A DNA stretch of 64,000 nt. Origin: Pseudomaricurvus sp965656525. GTDB taxonomy: Bacteria > Pseudomonadota > Gammaproteobacteria > Pseudomonadales > Cellvibrionaceae. The stretch is from NCBI GenBank assembly GCA_965656525.1, contig CBFHKY010000006.1, positions 62,001 through 126,000 on the forward strand. The letters run 5' to 3'. Below the pieces are notes generated by a model. It saw only the letters and a list, made by a program, of their open reading frames with translations. It had not been told where the DNA came from and searched no databases. This document shows, in pieces, positions 1 through 8,605 of this stretch (position 1 is its first letter; each line of letters starts with the position of its first letter). Both the position numbers and the translations under genes were made by a program.

Positions 1-1752
1 CACCTCGTTCGACAGCCCCTCCACAACAGAGTAATCAAACGCCTCAGGAATGGGGGTATTTTCGTATTGTTGCAGGCGATTGATGTCTTGTTGCTGGCGA
101 TCAATATAGCCCGCGTACTTAGCCGATATCTCTACCTGCTCCCACACTTGTGGGTTGGTTTCCGCTTCGCCTTTCAAACCGGCAACATCCAGATAACCCA
201 ACTCTGGACGTTTCAGCAAATCGTGCAAACTGTATTCGCGCGTCAGTGGCGCTTTTAATTTTGGCGCTAACTGCTCTGCCTCCGGGCCTTTCGCCTGCAA
301 CCATGTATCACGCAAGCGCTGATCTTCACGGGCAATGGCCTCTCGCTTTTCGCTAAAAGCCTGCCAGCGCGCGTCATCCACCAAACCCAATTCGCGACCT
401 TTCTCTGTCAGCCGCAAATCGGCGTTGTCTTCACGCAGTAACAAACGATATTCCGCACGGCTGGTGAACATACGGTAGGGCTCGCGAGCTCCCATAGTGA
501 TCAAGTCATCCACTAAAACACCGATGTAGGCTTCATCGCGACGTGGACACCAAGCGTCTTTGCCTTGCACGCGCAGTGCGGCATTGGCGCCTGCCAAGAG
601 CCCTTGGGCACCAGCCTCTTCGTAACCGGTGGTGCCATTGATTTGCCCGGCGAAAAATAAGCCATTGATGCATTTGTTTTCGAGGTTGCTGTGCAAGTCT
701 CGCGGATCAAAGAAATCGTATTCGATCGCATAACCCGGGCGAGTAATATGCGCGTTTTCAAAGCCTTTGATGGAGTGAACCAAATCGAGCTGTACATCAA
801 AAGGCAAGCTTGTGGAGATCCCGTTGGGGTATAGCTCGTGGGTTGTTAATCCCTCTGGCTCAATAAAAACCTGGTGTGAGGATTTGTCGGCAAAACGGTG
901 GATTTTATCCTCGACAGAAGGGCAATAGCGAGGCCCAATGCCATCGATCACACCCGTATACATGGGGGAGCGATCTAGCCCTTTGCGGATGATCTCGTGA
1001 GTGCGCTCGTTGGTGTGGGTTATCCAGCAACACACTTGTTCGGGGTGATCCTCCACGTTGCCCATGAATGACATTACCGGCAGAGGTGAATCCCCATACT
1101 GCGGATCAAGTCCTTCAAAATTGACCGACCGAGCATCTATACGCGGTGGGGTTCCGGTTTTCAGGCGATCCACCCGCAGAGGCAATTCTCGCAAACGATC
1201 GGCTAAAGCGATGGATGGTGGGTCACCTGCACGGCCACCAGAGTGGTTTTGTAGGCCGATATGAATCTTGCCTCCCAAAAACGTACCGACGGTCAATACC
1301 ACCGTGGGGGCTAAAAAACGTAACCCCATCTGAGTTACTACACCTCTAACATCGTCACCCTCTACGATCAAGTCATCGGCGGCTTGCTGGAATATGTCTA
1401 AGTTTTCTTGGTTTTCCAGTATTTCACGCACAGCGGCTTTGTATAGCACCCTATCTGCTTGAGCGCGAGTGGCTCTGACCGCTGGCCCTTTGCGTGCATT
1501 TAACGTTCGGAACTGAATGCCGCCTTTGTCAGTCGCCAGCGCCATTGCACCGCCCAGTGCATCGATCTCTTTCACCAAGTGACTTTTACCTATGCCACCA
1601 ATGGCTGGGTTACAGCTCATCTGCCCAAGTGTCTCGATATTGTGAGTCAGCAATAAGGTCTTACAGCCCATACGAGCTGCTGCCAGGCTGGCTTCTGTTC
1701 CAGCATGGCCACCGCCAATAACGATCACATCGTAGGTTTTTGAGTAATCCAT
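1..1752 (-). CDS. mnmG: tRNA uridine-5-carboxymethylaminomethyl synthesis enzyme MnmG (GidA), 3' end outside window
   Basis: Partial gene: 584 codons are visible of about 630 usual for the family, and the C-terminus runs off the left edge. The N-terminus MDYSKTYDVIVIGGGHAGTE carries the FAD-binding GGGHAGTE motif, followed by the conserved GxxSCNPAIGGIGKSHLVKE segment. MnmG works with MnmE to install cmnm5 groups on the wobble uridine of tRNAs. The ATG at 1750-1752 gives the canonical N-terminus. The gene is divergent from mnmE across a DnaA-box-rich intergenic region, the position mnmG (gidA) often holds beside oriC. Confidence 0.97.
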   Translation of the reverse strand, partial: MDYSKTYDVIVIGGGHAGTEASLAAARMGCKTLLLTHNIETLGQMSCNPAIGGIGKSHLVKEIDALGGAMALATDKGGIQFRTLNARKGPAVRATRAQADRVLYKAAVREILENQENLDIFQQAADDLIVEGDDVRGVVTQMGLRFLAPTVVLTVGTFLGGKIHIGLQNHSGGRAGDPPSIALADRLRELPLRVDRLKTGTPPRIDARSVNFEGLDPQYGDSPLPVMSFMGNVEDHPEQVCCWITHTNERTHEIIRKGLDRSPMYTGVIDGIGPRYCPSVEDKIHRFADKSSHQVFIEPEGLTTHELYPNGISTSLPFDVQLDLVHSIKGFENAHITRPGYAIEYDFFDPRDLHSNLENKCINGLFFAGQINGTTGYEEAGAQGLLAGANAALRVQGKDAWCPRRDEAYIGVLVDDLITMGAREPYRMFTSRAEYRLLLREDNADLRLTEKGRELGLVDDARWQAFSEKREAIAREDQRLRDTWLQAKGPEAEQLAPKLKAPLTREYSLHDLLKRPELGYLDVAGLKGEAETNPQVWEQVEISAKYAGYIDRQQQDINRLQQYENTPIPEAFDYSVVEGLSNEV

Positions 1753-2329
1753 AAGTAACGCTCAGCACACAATTTGAGAGGGCAGGTGAAAATGGGCGGC
1801 CAGTATATGCTTCTCGGGCCTCTTGATCAAAATTTCAATTTGTTTGTTTTTTATACATTACTAAAACTAATTAATTATTTAATAGATATATATATTATAT
1901 AGATATAAAGATTATGTTTGTTGTTACTAATGGCGAGCCTATTTTCTGTGTGTAACCTACATAAATTATTATAAATCAATGGGTTAAAGAATGTGTAAGT
2001 TCGGTATTTCACCGTAGTTAACTGCTCATAAGCTGGTCCAAAGCTGGAGACAGAATCCTGGGTTATCCACCTAAACGTTAAAAACGTGAGTTATCCCCAA
2101 TTTGGTGCCCAGCTTATCCTCTTTTCATTCACGTATTTGTTCACAGTCCAATTCATTATAGCGAAATCATCGAATTATCAGTGATTTAGGGGATAAACCT
2201 GTGAACAAATGTGGATAACTTCTGTAAGTCATGGGGATTAGCTGGTGGCAGGGTGTGATTTGGGCTTAATCTAAAAGAGATGTCCCGTATAATCGGCGCT
2301 CTTATTTTTTTATTGGGTGTTCATCATTC
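1753..2329. other. Candidate oriC between mnmG and mnmE (AT-rich element plus DnaA boxes)
   Basis: This 577-bp non-coding region has two parts. Positions 1835-1930 are strongly AT-rich (ATATATATTATATAGATATA-like), as expected of a DNA unwinding element. Positions 2060-2220 hold a DnaA-box cluster. One box is perfect (TTATCCACA, minus strand, 2210-2218). Four have one mismatch to TTATNCACA: TTATCCACC at 2063, TTATCCCCA at 2091, TTGTTCACA at 2137, and its inverted copy at 2200-2208. Origins next to mnmG are known in enterics and vibrios, whereas in Pseudomonas the origin is between rpmH and dnaA, a region also carrying boxes here. Which region initiates is inference. Confidence 0.55.
2288..2293 (+). 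promoter_or_regulatory. Probable -10 element of the mnmE promoter
   Basis: A perfect TATAAT lies 37 bp before the mnmE ATG. The -35 region at the right distance (CTTAAT near 2265) is poor, so only the -10 is supported. Confidence 0.45.
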
Positions 2330-3712
2330 ATGACTTTTTCAACCTCTCAGCACTTTGTTAGCGATACGATTACGGCAATTGCGACAGCTCCAGGTAAAGG
2401 TGGTGTCGGCATTGTGCGCGTTTCGGGGCCAATGGCGGCCAATATTGCCCAACAGATTGTTGCTGGCGCGTTAACTCCCCGACTGGCTAAGTACGGCCCA
2501 TTTCTAGATCGATCAGGTAATGCTATTGATGAGGGATTGGCACTGTTTTTTGCCGGGCCACATTCGTTTACCGGGGAGGATGTGTTGGAGCTGCAAGGGC
2601 ACGGTGGCCCTGTGGTTATGGATTGGCTTTTACAGCGGGTGTTGGAACTGGGTGCTCGTATGGCGAGGCCGGGGGAGTTCTCTGAGCGAGCGTTTCTCAA
2701 CGATAAAATGGATCTAGCCCAAGCTGAGGCCATTGCTGATTTGATTGATGCGTCCTCGCAACAAGCAGCCCGTAATGCGGTACATTCGCTGCAGGGCGTA
2801 TTTTCTCGTCAAGTAGAGTCACTGGTTGAAGGGTTAATTCAGTTGCGTATTTATGTGGAAGCCGCGATTGACTTTCCGGAAGAGGAGATCGATTTTTTAG
2901 CCGATGGAAAAGTGGCGGGGGATTTGAATGACTTACTGCAACAGCTGCAGGTTGTGCAGGCCGAGGCCAAGCAAGGTGCACTGATCAGAGAAGGGATGCA
3001 GGTTGTGATTGCAGGGCGCCCGAATGCGGGTAAGTCGAGTTTGCTGAACGCTCTATCGGGGCGTGACAGTGCCATTGTGACTCACATTGAGGGTACCACC
3101 CGAGACGTACTGCGCGAACATATTCATATTGATGGTATGCCACTGCACATTATTGATACCGCCGGTTTGCGAGAAAGCCCAGATGAGGTGGAGCAAATCG
3201 GGATTGAGCGCGCTTGGGAGGAAATCCACAAAGCGGATCGTATTTTGATGATGGTGGACAGCACCGCTACCGACAGCACAGGAGCTCAAGAAATCTGGCC
3301 AGAGTTTGTCAACGCTTTGCGCTCGACAGAACATCTGACGTTAGTATTGAATAAGTGCGACCTGCAGCAACAACCCTCACAACTTGATCATTCAGGCGAA
3401 CACCCTGTTGTCAGGTTATCCGCCAAATCGGGTGATGGTATCGATCTCTTAAGAGAGCACCTAAAACAGTGTATGGGTTACACAGGAACTACAGAAGGTG
3501 GGTTTACAGCTCGTCGTCGACACATTGATGCTTTACATCGAGCGGAGCAGCTCCTGCGCATTGGGCAAGATCAGTTGGTGAGTTTAGGGGCCGGAGAGTT
3601 ACTGGCTGAAGATTTACGCCAAGCGCAAAATGCACTTGGCGAAATCACGGGCACGTTCACACCCGATGAGTTACTAGGGAGGATTTTTTCCAGTTTTTGT
3701 ATCGGTAAATGA
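2330..3712 (+). CDS. mnmE: tRNA modification GTPase MnmE (TrmE)
   Basis: 460 aa, full family length. It has the N-terminal tetrahydrofolate-binding domain (about 1-120), a helical domain, and an inserted G domain with Walker A GRPNAGKSSLLNAL, the switch G2 GTTRD, DTAGLRE, and NKCD. The C-terminus is the canonical FCIGK, whose Cys is conserved in MnmE. It partners MnmG in wobble-uridine modification. Oddly, the gene runs towards yidC rather than following it, unlike the rpmH-rnpA-yidD-yidC-mnmE order of E. coli and Pseudomonas; a shared terminator separates the two stop codons. Confidence 0.98.
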   Translation: MTFSTSQHFVSDTITAIATAPGKGGVGIVRVSGPMAANIAQQIVAGALTPRLAKYGPFLDRSGNAIDEGLALFFAGPHSFTGEDVLELQGHGGPVVMDWLLQRVLELGARMARPGEFSERAFLNDKMDLAQAEAIADLIDASSQQAARNAVHSLQGVFSRQVESLVEGLIQLRIYVEAAIDFPEEEIDFLADGKVAGDLNDLLQQLQVVQAEAKQGALIREGMQVVIAGRPNAGKSSLLNALSGRDSAIVTHIEGTTRDVLREHIHIDGMPLHIIDTAGLRESPDEVEQIGIERAWEEIHKADRILMMVDSTATDSTGAQEIWPEFVNALRSTEHLTLVLNKCDLQQQPSQLDHSGEHPVVRLSAKSGDGIDLLREHLKQCMGYTGTTEGGFTARRRHIDALHRAEQLLRIGQDQLVSLGAGELLAEDLRQAQNALGEITGTFTPDELLGRIFSSFCIGK

Positions 3713-3751
3713 TCGGCACGGCATCTGAACTTATCGCAATCAAGCGAGCAT

Positions 3752-3788
3752 AAAAAAGGCGCGGAGGGTTTAACCAACGCGCCTTTTT
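3752..3788. terminator. Bidirectional Rho-independent terminator between mnmE and yidC
   Basis: A stem AAAAAGGCGCG / CGCGCCTTTTT with a 14-nt loop has an A-run on one side and a T-run on the other, so it can end both converging transcripts. Confidence 0.9.
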
Positions 3789-3801
3789 CGTGAGGGGGCG
3801 G

Positions 3802-5508
3802 TTAACTGACCGCCTCTCCAGAATCAACTTTGCGGTTAATCAGATATTGCTGAGCAATGGATAAGGTGTTGTTGACCACCCAATACACGACTAGGCCAGC
3901 AGGGAACCACAAGAACATAAAGGTGAAGACGATTGGCATCATTTGCATAATGCGAGCTTGTGTGGGGTCTGGTGGCGTGGGGTTGAGCTTTTGCTGCACC
4001 CACATAGAGATACCCATTAACAGTGGCAATATGAAATAAGGGTCTTTGACCGAAAGATCGTCAATCCAGCCCAAGAATGGGGTGTGACGTAGTTGTACGC
4101 TTTCCATCAATACCCAATAAAGAGCAATAAACACAGGCATTTGCACCAGAATCGGCAGACACCCACCCAGTGGATTGATCTTTTCTTTTTTATACAGCTT
4201 CATCATTTCCTGAGACATCTTTTGACGATCATCGCCATAGAGCTCTTTCATGCGCTGCATTTCCGGGCCAAATTTACGCATTTTGGCCATGGATTTATAG
4301 CTTGTGGCAGACAGGTGGAAAAACGCCAGTTTGATCAACACAGTCAGTGCCACAATCGACCAACCCCAACTGCCTAGCAATCCGTGGATAAAAGTCAGAA
4401 CGTGGAACAGTGGCTTCGCAATCCACCATAGCCAGCCATAATCGACGGTTAGATCCAAATACGGAGAAATTTCCTCCAATCGATAAATGTCTTTAGGGCC
4501 AGCATAAAAGCTGGCATTCAAACTACCCTGAGTACCCGGTGCCACTTCTTGCTGTGGACTGGTAAACCCCATCAAAAACATATCACCTTTACTTTTGCGC
4601 AAGCTGAAATGATTTTGTTGAGATTGATCCGGCACCCAAGCACTGATGAAGTAATGCTGCACCATGGCCACCCAGCCACCCTCTAACGAAGCTTTAAAAC
4701 CATTGGTGCGAACCATGTCTTCATCGGAAAGGTCACTAAAACTCAGTTTTTTATAATTTTCTTCAGGCGTTGTCAGGGCCGCGCCTAAGAAAGGCTTCAT
4801 CCCAAAACCATCGACCTTTACGGGGTTGTGGCTGTCGCGTTTAATCTGCCCAAATAGGCCAGCTTTCCAAGTTTCATTGCTTTGGTTGTCAATGAGGTAT
4901 TGGAGCTCAACCAAGTGGTTGCCCCTACGCAACGTAAAACGCTTGGTAATCAACACACCATCTTGTTGTTTTAAGGTCAAATCAACATTCAGAGTGTCTT
5001 CACCGTCACTCAAGATATAAGCTTCGCGAGCTGCTTGGAAAACGGGACGCCCCTCGCTAGTATCGGTGGCGTTCTGACCGATTAAACCACTCTGCGCCAC
5101 GTAGGTTGTCGCTTGTGTGCGGTTGAGCAAGATGAAAGGACCATCGTCTTTATCCAGCGAGGCCTGTTGGTCCAGTAATGCCACTTTAACAATATCGCCA
5201 CCCTTAGTATCAATCAGCAACTCTAAAGTGTCCGTAGTTACACGGATGAGTTGTGATGTGGAGGATGGGGTATTGGTTGAAGGTGCTGGTTGTGCGCTTT
5301 CAACGGGCTGAGGAATATCGCCTAATGTGGTGTCGGATGAGCTTGATGCCGTTGCCGGTACAGGGCTGATCGTTGGAATGCTATTCGATGAAATGGTTTC
5401 CTGAGAAATGACAGGTTGATTGCGTTGCTGATAATCACCCCATTTATTAATCAGTAGTACGGAAACCAGAGCAATAGCGCCGATTAATGTTATTCGCTGC
5501 CAATCCAT
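3802..5508 (-). CDS. yidC: Membrane protein insertase YidC
   Basis: 568 aa, proteobacterial length. There is an N-terminal membrane anchor (MDWQRITLIGAIALVSVLLI), a large periplasmic beta-super-sandwich domain (about 60-350), then the conserved insertase core with about five membrane segments starting at YGWLWWIAKPLF. The core includes the KYKKEKINPLGGCLP loop and ends PAGLVVYWVVNNTLSIAQQYLINR. YidC inserts and folds inner-membrane proteins with or without SecYEG. The ATG at 5508 abuts the yidD stop codon with no spacing, so it is translated within the rpmH-rnpA-yidD-yidC operon. Confidence 0.98.
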   Translation of the reverse strand: MDWQRITLIGAIALVSVLLINKWGDYQQRNQPVISQETISSNSIPTISPVPATASSSSDTTLGDIPQPVESAQPAPSTNTPSSTSQLIRVTTDTLELLIDTKGGDIVKVALLDQQASLDKDDGPFILLNRTQATTYVAQSGLIGQNATDTSEGRPVFQAAREAYILSDGEDTLNVDLTLKQQDGVLITKRFTLRRGNHLVELQYLIDNQSNETWKAGLFGQIKRDSHNPVKVDGFGMKPFLGAALTTPEENYKKLSFSDLSDEDMVRTNGFKASLEGGWVAMVQHYFISAWVPDQSQQNHFSLRKSKGDMFLMGFTSPQQEVAPGTQGSLNASFYAGPKDIYRLEEISPYLDLTVDYGWLWWIAKPLFHVLTFIHGLLGSWGWSIVALTVLIKLAFFHLSATSYKSMAKMRKFGPEMQRMKELYGDDRQKMSQEMMKLYKKEKINPLGGCLPILVQMPVFIALYWVLMESVQLRHTPFLGWIDDLSVKDPYFILPLLMGISMWVQQKLNPTPPDPTQARIMQMMPIVFTFMFLWFPAGLVVYWVVNNTLSIAQQYLINRKVDSGEAVS

Positions 5509-5781
5509 TTAATTACTGCCGTATTTGTGATTGTTTGATTTTGAGTCTGGCTTGTGGTCATCGGAGTTAGTTTCTGGCACTAAATCGATCCCCCCTGGAT
5601 GCCAAGGGTGGCATTTTAACAGGCGTTTCGCTGTTAGGAAGCAACCTTTTGCAAGACCATGTTGATCAATGGCTTCTTCAGCATAATGTGAACAGGTAGG
5701 GTAGAAGCGACATTGGTTGCCAACCCAAGGGCTGGCGAGGTAACGATAGACGTGAATGAGTCTAATCGCTATGACTTTCAC
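5509..5781 (-). CDS. yidD: Membrane protein insertion efficiency factor YidD
   Basis: 90 aa small membrane-associated protein. It carries the family signature GNQCRFYPTCSHYAEEAI and the CHPWHPGGIDLVP tail motif, with three conserved cysteines. The N-terminus has an amphipathic helix. YidD assists YidC-dependent insertion. It overlaps the rnpA end by 4 nt and touches yidC, the standard rnpA-yidD-yidC arrangement. Confidence 0.96.
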   Translation of the reverse strand: MKVIAIRLIHVYRYLASPWVGNQCRFYPTCSHYAEEAIDQHGLAKGCFLTAKRLLKCHPWHPGGIDLVPETNSDDHKPDSKSNNHKYGSN

Positions 5782-6164
5782 GACTGCTTGCCTTTATCGG
5801 TCTGAGCGGCAGACGCTTTGCGTATGACCCGATTCCACTGTTTATTAAGCAGTTGATCTAACTGACGGTCATCGAGTTCATGCAGCCCTTTGCGTGCCAA
5901 GGCAATAACATCGACTGAACCCAACTGATCTTGACGTAAGCGGAAGGTTTCACGAATGTGACGTTTGAGACGGTTTCGTTGCACCGCTAAGCGAACGTTC
6001 TTTTTAGCAATAATCAGTCCCAGTCTTGGTGTTGAACTTACACCTGGGCGGGCTAAAAGAAGAATGGAAGGGTGTGCAGAACGGAAAGGCGCATCATCAA
6101 AAATGGCCTGAAAATCTTTGGAATTGAGTAATCGAAGGGATTTGCTGAACGATTGACTCGACAC
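5778..6164 (-). CDS. rnpA: Ribonuclease P protein component
   Basis: 128 aa. It shows the RNase P protein signature RNRLKRHIRETFR and the preceding GLIIAKKNVRLAV strand. It binds the RNase P RNA and helps mature tRNA 5' ends. The start is a GTG at 6162-6164 giving MSSQSFSKSLRLLNSKDFQA, where LLNSKDF is the conserved N-terminal motif. It lies between rpmH and yidD in the usual operon. Confidence 0.97.
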   Translation of the reverse strand: MSSQSFSKSLRLLNSKDFQAIFDDAPFRSAHPSILLLARPGVSSTPRLGLIIAKKNVRLAVQRNRLKRHIRETFRLRQDQLGSVDVIALARKGLHELDDRQLDQLLNKQWNRVIRKASAAQTDKGKQS

Positions 6165-6264
6165 TGATAAACCTCACTCACTGCGCTTAGGTTGTAAAAA
6201 AAGCGCTCATATATAGAAGAAGCAAGAATACTTCTTCTATATAACGCGAGGCTTAAGAAGCCAA

Positions 6265-6399
6265 TTACGCGGCCAGCTCTTTACGTCCACGTGCACGACG
6301 ACGAGCAAGAAGCTTACGACCGTTTTTAGTGGCCATACGAGCGCGGAAACCGTGAGAGCGCTTACGCTTTAATACGCTTGGCTGAAATGTTCTTTTCAT
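6265..6399 (-). CDS. rpmH: Large ribosomal subunit protein bL34
   Basis: 44 aa, a gene too short for ordinary ORF cut-offs. The translation begins MKRTFQPSVLKRKRSHGFRA and continues with the Arg/Lys-rich bL34 tail ending GRKELAA. It is first in the rpmH-rnpA-yidD-yidC operon and divergent from dnaA, the classical arrangement. Confidence 0.98.
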   Translation of the reverse strand: MKRTFQPSVLKRKRSHGFRARMATKNGRKLLARRRARGRKELAA

Positions 6400-6887
6400 G
6401 AGACTTACCTGCTAAATAGATGCTTAGTAATTCGGTAATTGTTGTTCATGGTGTGGACCACAAATGTGATCTACCGCAGGGTTTCGCAAACTGCTTAGCC
6501 CAGCCATGTCCGAAAAAGAGGCGCGAATTCTAAAGAATCGAGCCGCAAAAAGCAATGCTTTATTTGGTTAAACTCTAGACAATCGCAAGCAGAAAAGTAC
6601 ACCCAAGAAACAACCAGCATACACAGGGTTTATTAACAGACTTATCCACAGTTATGGTGTGGGTTATTCTTTTTCTTGTGGTGAAAATTAATTTTTAATT
6701 GGGTTGAAGACTAGTCTAACTATTTGAAATTATTAGTATTTTTATTTTTTGTGCGTTATCTGTGTAATCTTTTTTGTGGATAACCTGTACCACTTAAGCG
6801 TAGAATAGAGGGATTATTAAATGAATAGTTTTATCGTGTTTTAGGGATTTGATGGTCATTCAAACGGGGGCTGTCGGAGGGGGAATT
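6400..6887. promoter_or_regulatory. rpmH-dnaA intergenic region with DnaA boxes (dnaA autoregulation or second origin candidate)
   Basis: An AT-rich divergent region with two perfect DnaA boxes, TTATCCACA at 6642-6650 and its inverted copy at 6775-6783. Between them lies an A/T-rich stretch (6670-6770). In Pseudomonas this interval is oriC; in E. coli-type chromosomes such boxes serve dnaA autoregulation. Fewer boxes are visible here than between mnmG and mnmE. Confidence 0.6.
6527..6555 (-). promoter_or_regulatory. Sigma-70 promoter of the rpmH operon
   Basis: On the minus strand: -35 TTGCTT (6550-6555), a 17-bp spacer, and -10 TAGAAT (6527-6532), about 130 bp upstream of the rpmH start. 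It matches the consensus closely. Confidence 0.75.
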
Positions 6888-8441
6888 TTGCCTGAAGTTG
6901 TCTGGAAAAAGTGCGTTGATGCGCTGCAGAATGAGCTACCGACTCAACAATTCAATACTTGGATTCGTCCGCTGCAAGTGGATGAACAGTCACGCGATCA
7001 ATATTTAAAATTGGTGGCGCCCAATCGATTTGTCTTGGACTGGGTACAGGATAAGTTTTTACATCGTATTCAAGAGTTGATTGCCAGCGAGGGCGAAGTC
7101 GGCCTTGGTTTTCAAGTCGAAATATCGGTAAATGGCCCTCCGGTTACTAAACGCTTTCAGCGTCGACCAGCGGCCAGAGTTAATACCCCCCCTGTTGCTG
7201 TCGTAAAAACAGAATCGTCGAATCAAGACAGCTCAAGCGCTTTAATAGCAGACTCTCAACCCAGTCACTTTCGACCCCCACCAGCGGTTGAAGATTTTTC
7301 AGGTTTGACATCAGGCTATGGTGCGAGCTCAAGTTCACGAGGCAATGAGTCAGGTATTATTACCTCCACAAATACCGGTGAACGTGCAACCACCGTTGAA
7401 GTGGGGGGTGGACTCAAGCATCGCAATTATCTTAATGATAAATTTACCTTTCCGAGCTTTGTAGAAGGTAAGTCGAATCAGTTGGGCTTGGCGGCTGCCA
7501 GACAGGTGGCAGAGAACCCGGGTGGTGCTTATAACCCTCTTTTTATTTATGGCGGTGTGGGTCTGGGTAAAACGCACTTGATGCATGCGGTTGGTAATGC
7601 ATTAGTGGATAAAAACCCGAATGCTAAAGTGGTTTATTTGCACTCAGAGCGATTCGTGGCGGATATGGTCAAGGCTTTGCAATTAAATGCCATTAATGAT
7701 TTTAAGCGCTACTACCGCTCGGTAGATGCTCTTCTGATTGATGATATTCAGTTCTTTTCAGGTAAAGAGCGTTCACAAGAAGAGTTTTTCCACACTTTCA
7801 ATGCTTTGCTTGAAGGTGGTCAGCAAATTATTTTGACCTGTGATCGTTACCCCAAAGAAATCAATGGCCTAGAAGAACGACTAAAAAGTCGCTTTGGCTG
7901 GGGCTTAACCGTGGCGATTGAGCCCCCTGAGTTAGAGACTCGAGTGGCGATTCTTATGAAAAAAGCGGAACAGGCCAACATGTTCTTACCGAACGATGCC
8001 GCTTTCTTTATTGCGCAACGTATTCGCTCGAATGTGCGAGAGTTAGAAGGGGCCTTAAAGCGAGTTATCGCAAATGCTCACTTTACAGGTGTTGGGATCG
8101 ATGTTCCGTTGGTTCGAGAAGCCCTGAAAGATCTTTTGGCTCTGCAGGACAAACAAGTCAGTGTTGATAACATTCAACGTGTCGTGGCCGAGTACTATAA
8201 AATTAAAGTCAGTGACCTTCTGTCGAAGCGTCGAAGCCGTTCGGTGGCCAGACCAAGGCAAGTTGCCATGTCCTTAGCGAAAGACCTCACCAACCACAGT
8301 TTGCCAGAAATAGGCGATGCTTTTGGTGGGCGAGATCATACAACCGTATTGCATGCTTGCCGAAAAATTAAAGAACTTCGAGAAGAAGACGGAGACATGC
8401 GCGAAGATTGGAAAAATTTACAGCGTTCACTGACTTCGTAA
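6888..8441 (+). CDS. dnaA: Chromosomal replication initiator protein DnaA
   Basis: 517 aa from the TTG at 6888. Domain I (VWKKCVDALQNELPTQQFNT), a variable Ser-rich domain II, an AAA+ domain III with Walker A GGVGLGKTHL and Walker B LLIDDIQFF, and DNA-binding domain IV with the signature GGRDHTTVLHACRKI. The ATG at 6852 would add 12 residues with no family counterpart, whereas the TTG has a strong GGAGG at 6876-6880 and gives MPEVVWKKCVDAL, aligned with the usual N-terminus. It is the first gene of dnaA-dnaN-recF-gyrB. Confidence 0.98.
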   Translation: MPEVVWKKCVDALQNELPTQQFNTWIRPLQVDEQSRDQYLKLVAPNRFVLDWVQDKFLHRIQELIASEGEVGLGFQVEISVNGPPVTKRFQRRPAARVNTPPVAVVKTESSNQDSSSALIADSQPSHFRPPPAVEDFSGLTSGYGASSSSRGNESGIITSTNTGERATTVEVGGGLKHRNYLNDKFTFPSFVEGKSNQLGLAAARQVAENPGGAYNPLFIYGGVGLGKTHLMHAVGNALVDKNPNAKVVYLHSERFVADMVKALQLNAINDFKRYYRSVDALLIDDIQFFSGKERSQEEFFHTFNALLEGGQQIILTCDRYPKEINGLEERLKSRFGWGLTVAIEPPELETRVAILMKKAEQANMFLPNDAAFFIAQRIRSNVRELEGALKRVIANAHFTGVGIDVPLVREALKDLLALQDKQVSVDNIQRVVAEYYKIKVSDLLSKRRSRSVARPRQVAMSLAKDLTNHSLPEIGDAFGGRDHTTVLHACRKIKELREEDGDMREDWKNLQRSLTS

Positions 8442-8476
8442 GCTTTTTTCGAGATACTAACCCCTGCTCATCGAAC

Positions 8477-8485
8477 ATATCCACA
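8477..8485 (+). promoter_or_regulatory. Single DnaA-box-like site between dnaA and dnaN
   Basis: ATATCCACA differs from the DnaA box consensus at one base. It lies in the 164-bp dnaA-dnaN gap. A role in dnaN control is possible but unproven. Confidence 0.35.
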
Positions 8486-8605
8486 AGTACGGTTGGGGTT
8501 GGTGTTTTTAACGGTTGGGGGGTTGTTTTTTTCGCAGGTAAATCCTCTCGTGATTCAGGGACACAATAACAACGAACACTCAGGAAACTAATAAGAGACT
8601 CAGGT

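Noticed and set aside
2347..2733. 128-aa antisense frame in mnmE
   Set aside because: A shadow of mnmE codon bias, with Ser/Pro-rich composition and no motif.
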